Below are positions 30,302 through 40,004 of a stretch of 64,000 nt of DNA, piece after piece. The stretch comes from Parastagonospora avenae f. sp. tritici 18332-5 (lineage: Eukaryota > Ascomycota > Dothideomycetes > Pleosporales > Phaeosphaeriaceae). Below the pieces are notes generated by a model. That model was given only the letters and a program-made list of their open reading frames with translations, searched no databases and was not told where the DNA came from. Within the stretch, counting starts at the first letter, position 1. Each line of letters starts with the position of its first letter. The position numbers and the translations under genes are program-made. The DNA lies in the NCBI GenBank assembly GCA_022559985.1, contig JAFJTR010000058.1, positions 1 through 64,000 of the forward strand, in the 5' to 3' direction.

Positions 30302-32008
30302 TCAGGCGCCGAATAACGTGAACAAGCCAACCGGTCTTCTCTTCTTGCGAGGCCTCTTCGACGCCGTCAACTTAAGGTCCTGTTCTTTTCGAGATCCACC
30401 ACGCAACCATCGTTCTTGCGCGTCTAACCAGGTTGCCATATATGCTTCTTCGGTTGATCTTTGGGGAGCACTTGGCGTTATAGCAGGGGAAGGTGCCGGG
30501 TCAAAAGCTGGAATCGAGGGTAAGTAAGAGTCCCGGATGAATTGTGGTGGGGGACTGGCTGCATGATCGTCCTTTGTGGTAGGCTTCTGGTCTGGGAATA
30601 GAGCTCTGGGCATAGTAGAGCCTTTTTCGAATCGTGATGGACCATTGTCCTCCGCGGTGCGGTTGGGTTTTGATGGAGTTCGGTACGCATGAGAATATCG
30701 GTGAAATTGAGGGGGTGGGCTTTCATCTCTGGTGGTGGGCTTGGACTTTGAGTAAGGAACAGAAGGCATAGTCACACTCCGGTGAAATTGTGGTGGTGGA
30801 CTACGATCCCTAGCGGTGGGCCCCTGTTCCGAGCGTGGAGTAGAAGGCATAGTCAAACCTCGCTGAAACTGTGGCGGTGGGCTTTCATCTCTGGTGGTGG
30901 GCTTGAATTTTGAGTCAGGAACAGAAGGCATAGTCACACTCTGCTGGAACCGTGGTGGTGGACTTTGATCTTTAGTGGTGGGTTTAGGTTTTGAGGGTGG
31001 GATAGGAGACATTTCGGAGCTTCGGCGAAATGGTGGTGGCTCATCGTTCTTCGGAATGGTGCTAGAAGATCGTGGGATGGGATGTTGTTTAGAATTTTGG
31101 CGTGGTTGTGGCGAGTCATCCTCTTGCCTTGTAGCAAAGGTCTGTTCGATCGTTTTTGTATCAGGAGCGCCCGTCTGTATTGGAGCATGTTCAGGCGCTG
31201 TAGATGTGCCAGATAACCCGGTATACATCTTGCTTAACAAGGATGACGGTCGCCGACGAGAGACGTCAGGATCCTTCGGAACAGAGTCAGGCGAAGATGC
31301 AGTTTCGTCCTCGTCCTTGTCCTCGTTCTCTTCCTCGTTCTCGTCCTCACTGTTCACAATCCTTGATGTCTCTGGCTCATCTTCCGTCGCATTAGACATC
31401 AGCTCTGCAGAGTTTGAAAGGTCATCGAGATATCTGTGGAGCATGTGATTCGATGTGTCCTTCATGACACTCCGCGGCAGTTGGTCCTGCAGCTGTGCGA
31501 TCTTTTCCAGTATCAACGCCGTATCGTCTTTGATCGCTGCAGCATCCTTGAGAAGCTCCTGGGTGTCGTCCTTGATGTCCCGACTGATCGTGATAGCAAC
31601 CATGTCGAGCGCAAGACCGAGCGCAGTTTTATGCGTCTCTAAACTCGATCTAAACTTTGTCATGTCGCCTTTGCCCCCACCCACAGCCCAATGTCCCGCT
31701 CTTCCCAGCCTCGAGACACTATGCTTTCTAAGCAAGGCCTCAACATCGGTGACAACATGTCTGCAATTCTTTAAAATGTCGAGAATCTGATCTTTCAGCC
31801 TTTCAGGTATCGTGGAACTGTGAGACCCCTCCGTGTCTTCAGCGAGTAGCTCGAGCACAAATTTGAGCGAGACCAGTTCCCGTGAGATCGCATCCAGGTC
31901 TCCACGTGCATCGCGAACTTCCCGGACAAAGTTCGTCACGGCGACAGATACCTGCGCTATTGTCGTGATTAAGTTAATGCAGGATACCGAGATCGATAGT
32001 GGGTCCAT
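30302..32008 (-). CDS. Orphan Fungal_N (STAND N-terminal) domain protein with 27-residue repeats
   Basis: 568 residues, single exon. Residues 1-175 read 'MDPLSISVSCINLITTIAQV' and 'GDLDAISRELVSLKFVLELL', typical of the fungal STAND N-terminal domain (PF17111; helical, related to HeLo-type domains). No NACHT/NB-ARC ATPase or WD/TPR/ankyrin tail follows. Instead, residues 215-240 are acidic, and 324-500 hold about seven copies of a 27-residue Pro/Ser/Thr repeat with the core 'PPPQFxRxVTMPSxPxSKxKPTTRDES'. The end is basic ('KRPRKKRRPVGLFTLFGA'). In STAND proteins the N-domain mediates incompatibility signalling; with no sensor here, its role is unknown. It ends 196 bases from the glucosidase II stop (convergent). 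Confidence 0.8.
   Translation of the reverse strand: MDPLSISVSCINLITTIAQVSVAVTNFVREVRDARGDLDAISRELVSLKFVLELLAEDTEGSHSSTIPERLKDQILDILKNCRHVVTDVEALLRKHSVSRLGRAGHWAVGGGKGDMTKFRSSLETHKTALGLALDMVAITISRDIKDDTQELLKDAAAIKDDTALILEKIAQLQDQLPRSVMKDTSNHMLHRYLDDLSNSAELMSNATEDEPETSRIVNSEDENEEENEDKDEDETASSPDSVPKDPDVSRRRPSSLLSKMYTGLSGTSTAPEHAPIQTGAPDTKTIEQTFATRQEDDSPQPRQNSKQHPIPRSSSTIPKNDEPPPFRRSSEMSPIPPSKPKPTTKDQSPPPRFQQSVTMPSVPDSKFKPTTRDESPPPQFQRGLTMPSTPRSEQGPTARDRSPPPQFHRSVTMPSVPYSKSKPTTRDESPPPQFHRYSHAYRTPSKPNRTAEDNGPSRFEKGSTMPRALFPDQKPTTKDDHAASPPPQFIRDSYLPSIPAFDPAPSPAITPSAPQRSTEEAYMATWLDAQERWLRGGSRKEQDLKLTASKRPRKKRRPVGLFTLFGA
30509..31039 (-). repeat. Coding tandem repeat, ~81-bp unit, about seven degenerate copies
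   Basis: Inside the Fungal_N protein gene. Units start PPP(F/R/Q)F and end (K/R)D(Q/E/R)S; lengths are 26-29 residues. Copies 2-4 are the most alike, and the last two are diverged (one has PSRF in place of PPPQF). Unit length is a multiple of three. Confidence 0.85.
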
Positions 32009-32583
32009 GAGGTTCCGAAGCGGTGGGACAATAGCCCAGATGTTGCGTACCCAGGTCTACGATGTCAAACCCTTTGTGGTTCGTCCCGCTCTGCTCCCGG
32101 GAGGCTGTTGAATGTACAGAGAGGACTTCAAAGATAGAGACCAGGTTGTTGAGAGCCAGAATATACATCGGAGTCGGAGTGAAGCGGAAGCTGAAACTTG
32201 GTGTTGGGCGAGGCAGAAGGACCAAGGCTGGACCGAGGGGGTTGCTGCGGCTTGCTGCAGGCTGACAGGCCAATGAATTTTCTGCCCGCCATCAGCGTTA
32301 CACATGTATCTTTAGATGTCGTACCTATGAAGGTGGGTGCAGTGAATGCATCTAGTCTTACCCAGTTCTACTCTCCACGTCTTTCTTCTCATTTCACATC
32401 TACTACGTGTACCTACTGATTCGAGTCGCATGTTTCTCGACAATTGGATTCTGGATGCCCAAGTCTACTGCCTTGAGAAAGGAAGGCAGACACACCAAAC
32501 TTCACGTTTAGGACGCCGACAGTGTCTTAAAGAAAAAAACGGTATAACAGGGTGCTTGTGCAACTCGTCTCGTCTATGCCGAA
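32009..32583. other. Divergent intergenic region
   Basis: 575 bases between the divergent Fungal_N gene and the 2EXR gene at 32584. An A-run of six followed by ACGG lies at 32530-32540, close to the plus gene. No other feature recognised. Confidence 0.4.
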
Positions 32584-33537
32584 ATGACTTCCCTTTTGGC
32601 ACTACCGCGCGAGATACGCAACCAGATCATCTCATATATAATCCGACCTCATTACTCTAATCCTCCAGATTTGGATCAGAATTTTGAAGAGTTGGTAAAA
32701 ACCCGGAGAGTCCTATACAGCCCAGTCTTAGACAGTCAGGACCGCTCGGTTCTTTACGACCCCAGAGGCGCCATTACAAACACCACCAACCTAGTACTCG
32801 TAAACCATCAGTTACGCGCCGAAGTTTTAGAGAGTCTCAGCTTATTAAATCTCGAAAAAATCACATACAAACTCGACGTCGCAATCCTCGACGAGATTGT
32901 TCCCCTCGTCACTTGGCTGTTCGTCCCCCGCCTCAGCACCAAAATCGACAAACTCAAAGTCACAATCCGCCTCAAAGGCCGCTACGATTGGAACAAAGAC
33001 ACTCCCACCGGGCCGTACTCAAAGTTTCCACACAATTGCCTTCTAGCCCTTATCGAACAAAAAATCTTGGGACCGAATATCCGCTGGCAAATGTACAGCA
33101 TCCTGGAGCGCTTCATCAAAGCCGGGCCGATGGGTGACGTCGATGCAGATCAAGAGCATCGGCACATCATTATCAAAACTCTCGCTATCGATATAGTATT
33201 GCCAATACACAGGCGGGTCCACGAGAGTAGTCGGCCTCACGAGTACGATGAGTTGGATAATGATTATTACTCCATGTGGGCATGTTTGTGTGCGGCCGTC
33301 AGAGGAACTGGCTTTTTTGATCAGAGTGATTGGTTCTCATGTGGAAAGGTGCTGTTCGAACACGTGGGTGTTATTGAGATGGATTTGCCGACTTTGCGGG
33401 GAGAGCGGAAGACGGAGGTGAATGTGGCGGAACTGTTGAGAGACATGACTGGGGGAGATGGAGAGGGTCTCGTAGGGCGGGAGGAGTTGGCAGAGTACAA
33501 GAAGATGACCTGGCAAAGAGTAGGGCGAGGGGTTTGA
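32584..33537 (+). CDS. 2EXR/F-box-like protein, intact
   Basis: 317 residues, no intron. The N-terminus reads 'MTSLLALPREIRNQIISYII', a 2EXR/F-box-like helix, followed by 'ALVNHQLRAEVLESL'-type second block ('LVLVNHQLRAEVLESLSLL'). The central part alternates hydrophobic strands ('IDKLKVTIRLKGRYDW'). It belongs to a more divergent branch than the copies at 5.5 and 18-20 kb, closest in its start 'MTSxLxLP'. The C-terminus is charged. No disruption seen. Function inferred only from the motif. Confidence 0.75.
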   Translation: MTSLLALPREIRNQIISYIIRPHYSNPPDLDQNFEELVKTRRVLYSPVLDSQDRSVLYDPRGAITNTTNLVLVNHQLRAEVLESLSLLNLEKITYKLDVAILDEIVPLVTWLFVPRLSTKIDKLKVTIRLKGRYDWNKDTPTGPYSKFPHNCLLALIEQKILGPNIRWQMYSILERFIKAGPMGDVDADQEHRHIIIKTLAIDIVLPIHRRVHESSRPHEYDELDNDYYSMWACLCAAVRGTGFFDQSDWFSCGKVLFEHVGVIEMDLPTLRGERKTEVNVAELLRDMTGGDGEGLVGREELAEYKKMTWQRVGRGV

Positions 33538-34298
33538 AGGTATTTGAAGACTGAACTGCTACAGTAGGTCACGAATATCATTTACCATTCTAGCAACGCA
33601 TCGGATAGAGGAGAAGAGACGCTTGGTAACAGGTACGGATGCACGCAAATGGTGGCAAACTCGTGACATGTAGTCTGTCGTCATCTATTTGTAGATCTCA
33701 CGGCAACTGAAGAGTAGACCGCTCACGTCGGAAATCTTGCCCGAGGCCATCGAGGTGGTTACGACTTGGTGATAGATCTCGAGGAGCAGCTCTGGCGGGA
33801 GAACAAAGAAGCCGGTTGCCATATTGAGGTGAGGCGACAAGAGCTGAGGTATCAAGTCGCAGGTAGAGTTAAGTGATTTCTAACGTGTGGAGTTGCGATT
33901 AGAGTTGCGATGGGAGAGAGCAAAAATATAGGAAGGAAGCTTACCTTTAAAGCATCTGGGAGTCTAAAATCACCGCCTCCACACAAGGATAGCAAACGAT
34001 CTCAGCGATCCTCGGGTACAAAGCACGCTAGGCCGATTGGGAACACGACAGATTTGCATCACGTGAAGTGAGGTATCAGGGCCGGTCCCCAAGCTGGAAT
34101 GCGGGGACAGGCATATGATAGAGCATTGCACCTGTATAGCATCATCGGTTGCCAAAAATGGCATACGGCATACACTGGTCATGCTATGAACATGGTGGGT
34201 GATGAAACCAAGGTGCGCCTTCCATTCTGATTTCATGACGTAGAATGCCATCGACATCGCCTAGACACTTTGCTACTGTCACGAACAAACAATCCAAC
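33538..34298. other. Intergenic, no recognisable gene
   Basis: About 0.76 kb. Short ORFs only. Around 33890-33915 'agagttgcgat' is repeated ('ggagttgcgattagagttgcgatggg'), a small direct repeat. Confidence 0.4.
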
Positions 34299-34718
34299 AT
34301 GAGCGGCAACAACACTCCCATCATCCCTCGCAAGCGCAATGCCAATCACGAGGTAAAAAACCGTCCCGGCAAGCACCCTATCCATGCTGCCATCGACGAA
34401 ACCCAGACTCAGCACAGCGGGTTCCCCGATCCGGCCACAAACCGTGACCCATCCGGCTATGTTCAAACTTCGTTAGTAGCACCTATTGACATACTGTACC
34501 ATGCTAATTTGTGTAGTGGAATGAAGCTACGATCGCGACCTGAAACGATTCAAGTAGAAGACCCGGGTTTAGAAGCGATAGACCAAGGCGTCGAGAGGAA
34601 AAGCATCGAGCTTTCGCTTGAGAACACTGCCGTCGAGGACGCCGAATTACAAGCACGCATCTCGACGGGGGACTGGCCGCGGCTACTGAAAAGGAGCAGA
34701 ACTTCTAAAACCAACTGA
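34299..34718 (+). CDS. Small charged hypothetical protein (124 aa, two exons)
   Basis: Exons 34299-34471 and 34517-34718, separated by a 45-nt intron (GTTAGT...GCTAAT...TGTAG) with a clean branch-point-like GCTAAT. Because 45 is a multiple of three, the unspliced frame is also open. The protein starts 'MSGNNTPIIPRKRNANHEVK' and ends basic ('WPRLLKRSRTSKTN'). An alternative ATG lies 54 nt upstream (34245). No domain is recognised; the acidic middle and basic tail suggest a soluble, perhaps nuclear protein. Confidence 0.45.
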   Translation: MSGNNTPIIPRKRNANHEVKNRPGKHPIHAAIDETQTQHSGFPDPATNRDPSGYVQTSLVAPIDILYHANLCSGMKLRSRPETIQVEDPGLEAIDQGVERKSIELSLENTAVEDAELQARISTGDWPRLLKRSRTSKTN

Positions 34719-35289
34719 GAATTCGATCAGTAAGCGTCGAAAGATTAAGGAAACTTCCTCAGCCTCGTTGCTTAGATGATCTCAGTTTTGGGTATAGCGT
34801 CATATAGCAGCCTGATGGCTCTCTTGAATCGCTCGCAAGGCTCTGAAAGAAGCTGAACACTTGCTTGGAAGCTCCGGACCGAGATTGTCACTCTCAGATC
34901 AGGCGCATATGAGAAGCCCAAAAGGAGTACATGCCTTAAGCGTTAACTCTTTTAAGGGGAAGAGACAACACAAAGACCCTCAAGTTGGAGAAACGGCAGG
35001 GCTCAGCAGCTTCATAAATCTTACATCCAGAACTATATTGTTTGCTTATTTATAGGCAGCTCTACCATTCTCTATGTTAGGCAGAGTTAAAAGACTCCAT
35101 AGAGGTATTCGCAGTTTTTTTAGTTATGTTCTCTTTTATCTCAGACTACTGTCACAGTTTAGCTACATCAGCTACTTCTTTCTCCTTCTACAACCGAAGA
35201 GATAGCCTGCAGGGAGATATCCCCAATCATGTTCGAGCGACTGGGACTTGCAAAGCAAGCTTGATGCCGAAACGGTCGCAAAGCACGAG
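34719..35289. other. Upstream region of the coiled-coil gene, AT-rich patch
   Basis: About 0.57 kb. 35020-35180 is AT-rich and pyrimidine-rich. The coiled-coil frame is already open before 35290 without an ATG, so an upstream exon may lie here; I could not place it. Confidence 0.35.
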
Positions 35290-36701
35290 ATGGACCAGAA
35301 CAACATGTCTTTGCAGGAGACTGCAACATCAAAGGAGCTAGGACTCTCTCGAGCCGAGGCGACAGTACGCAGCCTGAGGGAAGACGTCTCGAAACGGGAA
35401 CAAGTGACCGAGGCCCTGGAGAACAAGCTGGCTGCTGAAAAGGCTGCACACGAAAAGACACTCCAGGACAACAAAGAGTTGGGTGGGGCAATCGAAATGA
35501 ATGAGAAGAGCCTTCCTGAGTCCGATACGAAAGCACACAGCCTTGGAGACAAGATCGTCAAACGTGATGGAGTGATCAGGAACCTGCAAGAGAAGCTGGC
35601 TGCCGAAACGACCTGGGGGAGGAAGATGTGCGAGAGCAGTACATCGTTGGAGAAGGCTATGGAGTCCGAGAAACACTAATTGAAGTTAGCCAAGAATATG
35701 ATCGACACAGCCCGCGCCACTCGTCTCTTTGAGTCGAAGCTGAATAACCGCACCATCCTCAATCTTTACGCACGCATCCAGTTCGATCGCAGTCGGGCAG
35801 AAGACGAAGAGCGTCGCTTGGACTGTGAGCTGAACATTTCGCAGCGAAAGTGTCAAACTATTAGCGGGGAGAACGTGAAAGCAGACAAGAATGCCCTACG
35901 CTTTGCGTCCCGTGTCGTGGAGCTGAAGGACGAAGTCGAATGTCTCACGCAAGTTACCCAGAAGCATAAGGAAGCCACAGAAATCATCGACATTCTAGTC
36001 GAAGCACTTTGTCATTCAGATGAGATGCTACAAGAACAATGTGGTCTCCGTCGCGCATTTGCGACTCTGCTGTTGCGTCAGCATCGCAAATCGCTGGTCC
36101 TACAGCAACGCTTGGACACAGCCTACACAGTCTTGCGATATTTCGCAATAAGTACGTCCATGCTGTAGCTTCAGCTAAAGGAGCGCCAAACGCGAGCCAG
36201 TCAACTGTTTGGACAGTTCACGATGGTGATCAACTCCCAGGATGCACTCGTGACAAAGCTACAAGCGACTGATGCGTCGCTGGCCGAGACCTCCAAGAAC
36301 TCGAAAGGAAGCCGTAAGAGAGCGACGTCGCTGCGCCAAGATCTTGAGACTGTCTCTCACGTTGCAGAAAAAGCCAGATACAACAGCTCCAAGGCATTGT
36401 GTGCAAATATGGTATGCTATAACTAAGATTTAATGTGCTTCTTAAGAGAAGCCTTAGAAGGTCCTAGACCTATTTATACTTTTATTTTGCTATCATCTTA
36501 ACTTTATAGACTATTGTAGGAGTCTTGCTGCGTGGATCTTGCGGCGTGGATTGTATCCGGCTTATTCTGCAACCTGAGAGACTCTTAACGGCAAGGGTCG
36601 AGGCACAAAGCGCAGGTGGCCAAATCGAAGAGCTTCAGGAGTCTCTTCAGAACCGAGCCTTCGTTCCTGATTCTATAGAATTCCGATACCACGCGTCGTG
36701 A
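35290..36701 (+). CDS. Coiled-coil protein, multi-exon, 5' end uncertain
   Basis: Exons 35290-35638, 35690-36151, 36197-36411, 36510-36701. The predicted protein is almost entirely heptad-like: 'LREDVSKREQVTEALENKL', 'RNLQEKLAAETTWG', 'ASRVVELKDEVECLTQVTQ', 'GGQIEELQESLQNRA'. The in-frame TAA (35677) and TAG (36166), and the stop at 36424, all fall inside introns of 51, 45 and 98 nt. Their donors are GTACAT, GTACGT and GTATGC; the first has the branch-like CTAAT and acceptor TTAG. Phases match at all three joins. The 98-nt intron is strongly AT-rich. The frame is open upstream of the first ATG, so the true start may be in an earlier exon. Function unknown. Confidence 0.5.
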
Positions 36702-37055
36702 GTGTCATGTAGTCCTGTCGGAAAGACAAGCAGCGAACCTTTGAGCTACGCCGGCATGTCAAAACATACCGCAACTCAGAGTATACGGCTATATGACATC
36801 TATGTCTTCTTTGGTGTACATCAATCGCGTCAGACAAACACAAACAGCGCGACATTGAAATCACTAGACGATGTCGACAATACCCTAGCCCCACCATTAC
36901 CAGTAGCGCCGCACTAGCCGCCACACCCCTGTCACCCAACATCGCGCTAGCAACAATCCCAGAGATCCGATCAGTCCTCCACCAACGCGTCTCAATCTTG
37001 ATTACAACTCCGGTGGATCTGATAATAGACACTTCCTGTTATTTAAGCGTCTACA
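36702..37055. other. Promoter region of CDC8
   Basis: 354 bases between the coiled-coil gene stop and the CDC8 ATG. No recognised element. Confidence 0.4.
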
Positions 37056-37814
37056 ATGGCTCGCGGCAAACTCATCGTCCTCGAAGGTCTCGACCGCGCC
37101 GGAAAATCCACACAATGCCAACTCCTCGTATCGTCGCTGCAGGACGCTGGCGTGAAAGTGCGGTATATGAGATTTCCCGGTACAAGGAACCAATCGTGTA
37201 TTGGAAGTAACTGTGTAGCTTACAATATCTCAGATCGAACAACGCCCATCGGACAGATGATCAACGCGTACTTGGCTGGCGACACTGAGTCTGAAGATCA
37301 CGTTATCCATCTATTATTCTCTGCGAATCGGTGGGAAGCTGCGTGAGTACATGGTCGTTTGAAAGGACAAGAAATGTTGGGATTGATTTATGATAGTGCG
37401 TCTATCCAAGCTGACCTGCAAGCCGGAACAACAATTATAATTGATCGGTACTACTACAGCGGCTGCGTGTACTCCGCTGCCAAGCACAATCCCAGTATGA
37501 CGCTCGAGTGGTGCAGAAAACCAGATGTCGGTCTGCCACGGCCGGATCTGTGCGTCTTTCTGGATATTTCGGCGGAAGATGCGGCGAAGAGAGGCGGGTA
37601 TGGGACGGAGAAGTATGAGAAGAAGGAGATGCAGGATCGCGTGCGGGAGTTGTTTGAGACGCTGATGGGCAGGAAGGAGGGCGAAGATTTTGTGCGGATT
37701 GATGCTGGTGCGAGCTTAGAGGAGGTGCAGAAGAAGGTCAGGGATGAGGTTGATCGGTGTATTGAGCGGGTGGATAGGGAAGATTTACCGCTGCGGGTGG
37801 TGGAGGAGTGGTAG
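37056..37814 (+). CDS. CDC8: Thymidylate kinase (dTMP kinase)
   Basis: Exons 37056-37179, 37234-37342, 37397-37814; 216 residues. The P-loop is 'LEGLDRAGKSTQ' at residues 8-19. The first splice gives 'RFP|DRTTPIGQMINAYL', the dTMP-binding DR(T/E)T block. The second gives 'SANRWEAA|SIQADLQAGTTIIIDRYYYSG', with the conserved DRY. A LID-like region, 'RGGYGTEKYEKKEMQDRV', follows near residue 150. It phosphorylates dTMP to dTDP in dNTP synthesis and is essential. Introns are 54 nt each. Its stop lies 4 bases from the stop of the convergent SLX1 gene, so the two transcripts must overlap at their 3' ends. Confidence 0.95.
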
Positions 37815-37818
37815 AGAA

Positions 37819-38925
37819 TCATCTCGATTTCTTGACTGGAGACGGCTCTTCGTCTTGACTCATGTCTTCCATCCATGTCTCGTCAAGCTCCTCATCCTCT
37901 TGGTCGAGCTCCTGCCCATCAGCTGTGTCTGAATCTGCGGGGTTGTCTGATTTCCTCTTCCGCTTGGGTTTGAAGAGAAGCTTAAGCTCTTCTTCGCCGT
38001 TTGTGCGCAGGCTGAGCTCTTTGATCATTGTTACCCATTTGATAGAGCTGCGACATCCAGGACATGTACCCTCTAATGGGACGAGACTTTCATGCTCACC
38101 TCCTTCAGCGAGGAACTTGTTCGACAAACAAGACAGATGTGATATTGTCTGACATGACTCGACTGGGCAAACCAGTACCAGCGATGATGACATATCCGCC
38201 GGCTTCTTACATACACCGCAGCCCAGTTGACGGTCATCTTCAAGTACTCTTCTCGACTTTTCGATATACGGCTTGCAGTCTTCGTATGCGACAGGGATAG
38301 CTCTGATCACTTCCGGGATAAAGTGTGTCTGTAGCTCACTCGACACGTCGCTGGCTAATTTAGGAATCTCAGCTGGCATCAACTGTATTGTGACACTCTT
38401 CCTCAACGTCGCGGTCAATTTCGCGATGTGTCTCTCCCACTGCACAAAGACATCCGGCGCGAAGAACCTCAAGTTCAGGGGCCACCGGCAGAAGCTGTCC
38501 ACACCCAGTAGATGATGCAGGTTCTTCAGCCTTGCTTCGAGTGACATGGGCGGTCTCTTTCTCCTTCTTCCAGGCGAGGCGGCTTTCTTCTTGCCCTTTT
38601 GTAATTCCTCGGCCCTTGCATCTCGCACATCTTTGTCGATATGTCGTGTCGCGTGCGTATTTTGCCACGCCCACTCAAACTGGAGGGCTGCAAACTTGGA
38701 CGGAAAACCTGTAACAATGCAAGTCATCTCCCACGGCCGCTTCCCCTGCATCGATGTACGTTTCGCGCCGCCCTTGCTCGACCCATTGTGCTGACCCAGG
38801 CGACGTGCAGGGTTGGGTGTGCTACCGATGTAGTAAGATTTGCGATTCTTCGATCGCAGCAGATAGCAGCAGTAAAATGCTGGAATTGGCCTGCTCTCGA
38901 TTTTGAGAGCCTCTGACATGATCAT
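37819..38925 (-). CDS. SLX1: Structure-specific endonuclease subunit Slx1 (GIY-YIG + RING-like)
   Basis: 368 residues. The N-terminal GIY-YIG nuclease reads 'FYCCYLLRSKNRKSYYIGSTPNPARRLGQHNG' in two pieces: the Tyr-x-x-Tyr-Ile-Gly core and the conserved Arg of 'ARRLGQHN'. The catalytic Glu lies in 'LQFEWAWQN' near residue 83. The C-terminal SLX1-type RING/PHD-like zinc-binding region is 'CGVCKK...LVCPVESCQTISHLSCL...GTCPGCRSS' near residues 235-295. The tail is acidic. With Slx4 it cuts branched DNA such as Holliday junctions and 5' flaps in the nucleus. Two Met start codons (MIM, separated by one residue) are available; I kept the first. Confidence 0.94.
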   Translation of the reverse strand: MIMSEALKIESRPIPAFYCCYLLRSKNRKSYYIGSTPNPARRLGQHNGSSKGGAKRTSMQGKRPWEMTCIVTGFPSKFAALQFEWAWQNTHATRHIDKDVRDARAEELQKGKKKAASPGRRRKRPPMSLEARLKNLHHLLGVDSFCRWPLNLRFFAPDVFVQWERHIAKLTATLRKSVTIQLMPAEIPKLASDVSSELQTHFIPEVIRAIPVAYEDCKPYIEKSRRVLEDDRQLGCGVCKKPADMSSSLVLVCPVESCQTISHLSCLSNKFLAEGGEHESLVPLEGTCPGCRSSIKWVTMIKELSLRTNGEEELKLLFKPKRKRKSDNPADSDTADGQELDQEDEELDETWMEDMSQDEEPSPVKKSR

Positions 38926-40004
38926 CGATGGTGGTTGATGTTGTTGTTGATGGCAACGGGTCGAGTACCAACGCCACAGGGCTGCCGGGATGCAGCCGGA
39001 TGCGGTCGGGGTCTTATTGGCCGGGGGTTAGGCTATCGATGGTGGATCCTTGCTGCCGACTTCAAGTCTCTGGAGCGCCGCAACTTCGGCTTAGTTGCTT
39101 GCTAATGAGATGCACGATGCGCAAAAGAGGACAGCGAGAGGAATTAAGCTGCTTACAACTGAGCCTCCGTTCTATGAGTGCCCAGTCCCAACGACTGAGG
39201 TGTGCAGCCTTTCGGTGACGTGACCACGCAGCTGGTCGGATAGTGCCGTGTGCGTCAAGACTTCGAGAGCAGATGTAAGCAGAAGTGTTGACGCACAATG
39301 CGATGAAAGGAAATAGTGCTATCAAGTTGGGTGACGAGATGAAATGCATGTCAAGACCAGAGGCAAGAGATGAGGTCGGCAGCCTTGCGTGAGCGACTGG
39401 GTATGTCTCATCCTGGCCGACGACACGTCCAGGCGCAAAACTGATATCGGACTTTTTCAGCTTACACACCGGGTAAAAATTAAAGTGTTTTCGCGTCTGC
39501 GATGCTGCAGTCAGTTGTTCAAAGTTTGTGCACCAAAGAACCCTATATTGTCGAAAAAGGCAGTGGTTGATGTAATGGTTGGAAGTTCTTGGTTCGGGGC
39601 CTAGAGGCCATTAGCGAGCGGGAAAGGGCAATGCACGCTCTCTCTCGCTCACCATCTCCGCTTCCCGCACCTGCCCTTCCCTCTCACTCCACCACACATC
39701 GCCTGTAACAGAACACGACCACGCCGGCTAGACAGCGACTGTCGGTGCCGAGCCGCCGTAGACCTTCGATAGTCGTTCGTTAGACACAGCACTCGAGTAC
39801 ACCAACTTCGTCGAGCCGAAAACAGTTGCCTGCCGTTGATACGGCCCTATGCCGCGCCATATATTCCTACGATAACCACCACAACCGCCCGATTCAACCT
39901 TCACAACGAGCCCTAAACATATCCAACTGCCTTCGAATTCGTTATAAAGCTCCTACCGGGGTCGGACTGGCAGTTGCGCCGGGTGCAGCGGCGAGAAAGG
40001 TGTC
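38926..40004. promoter_or_regulatory. Divergent region SLX1 / KDM5 with CT-rich tract
   Basis: About 1.08 kb between divergent starts. 39630-39710 is a pronounced pyrimidine tract (ctctctctcgctcacc...), a common feature just upstream of transcription starts in filamentous fungi, and probably serves the plus-strand KDM5 gene. The 300 bases between it and the ATG would be a long 5' leader. Elsewhere only short ORFs. Confidence 0.5.

Noticed and set aside
30509..31039. Plus-strand ORFs over the Fungal_N repeat
   Set aside because: They are Gly/Ser-rich antisense reads of a Pro/Ser/Thr repeat.
35677..36168. In-frame TAA and TAG in the coiled-coil ORF as C-to-T (RIP-like) nonsense codons
   Set aside because: Both lie inside phase-compatible introns with good donors (GTACAT, GTACGT), so they need not be mutations.
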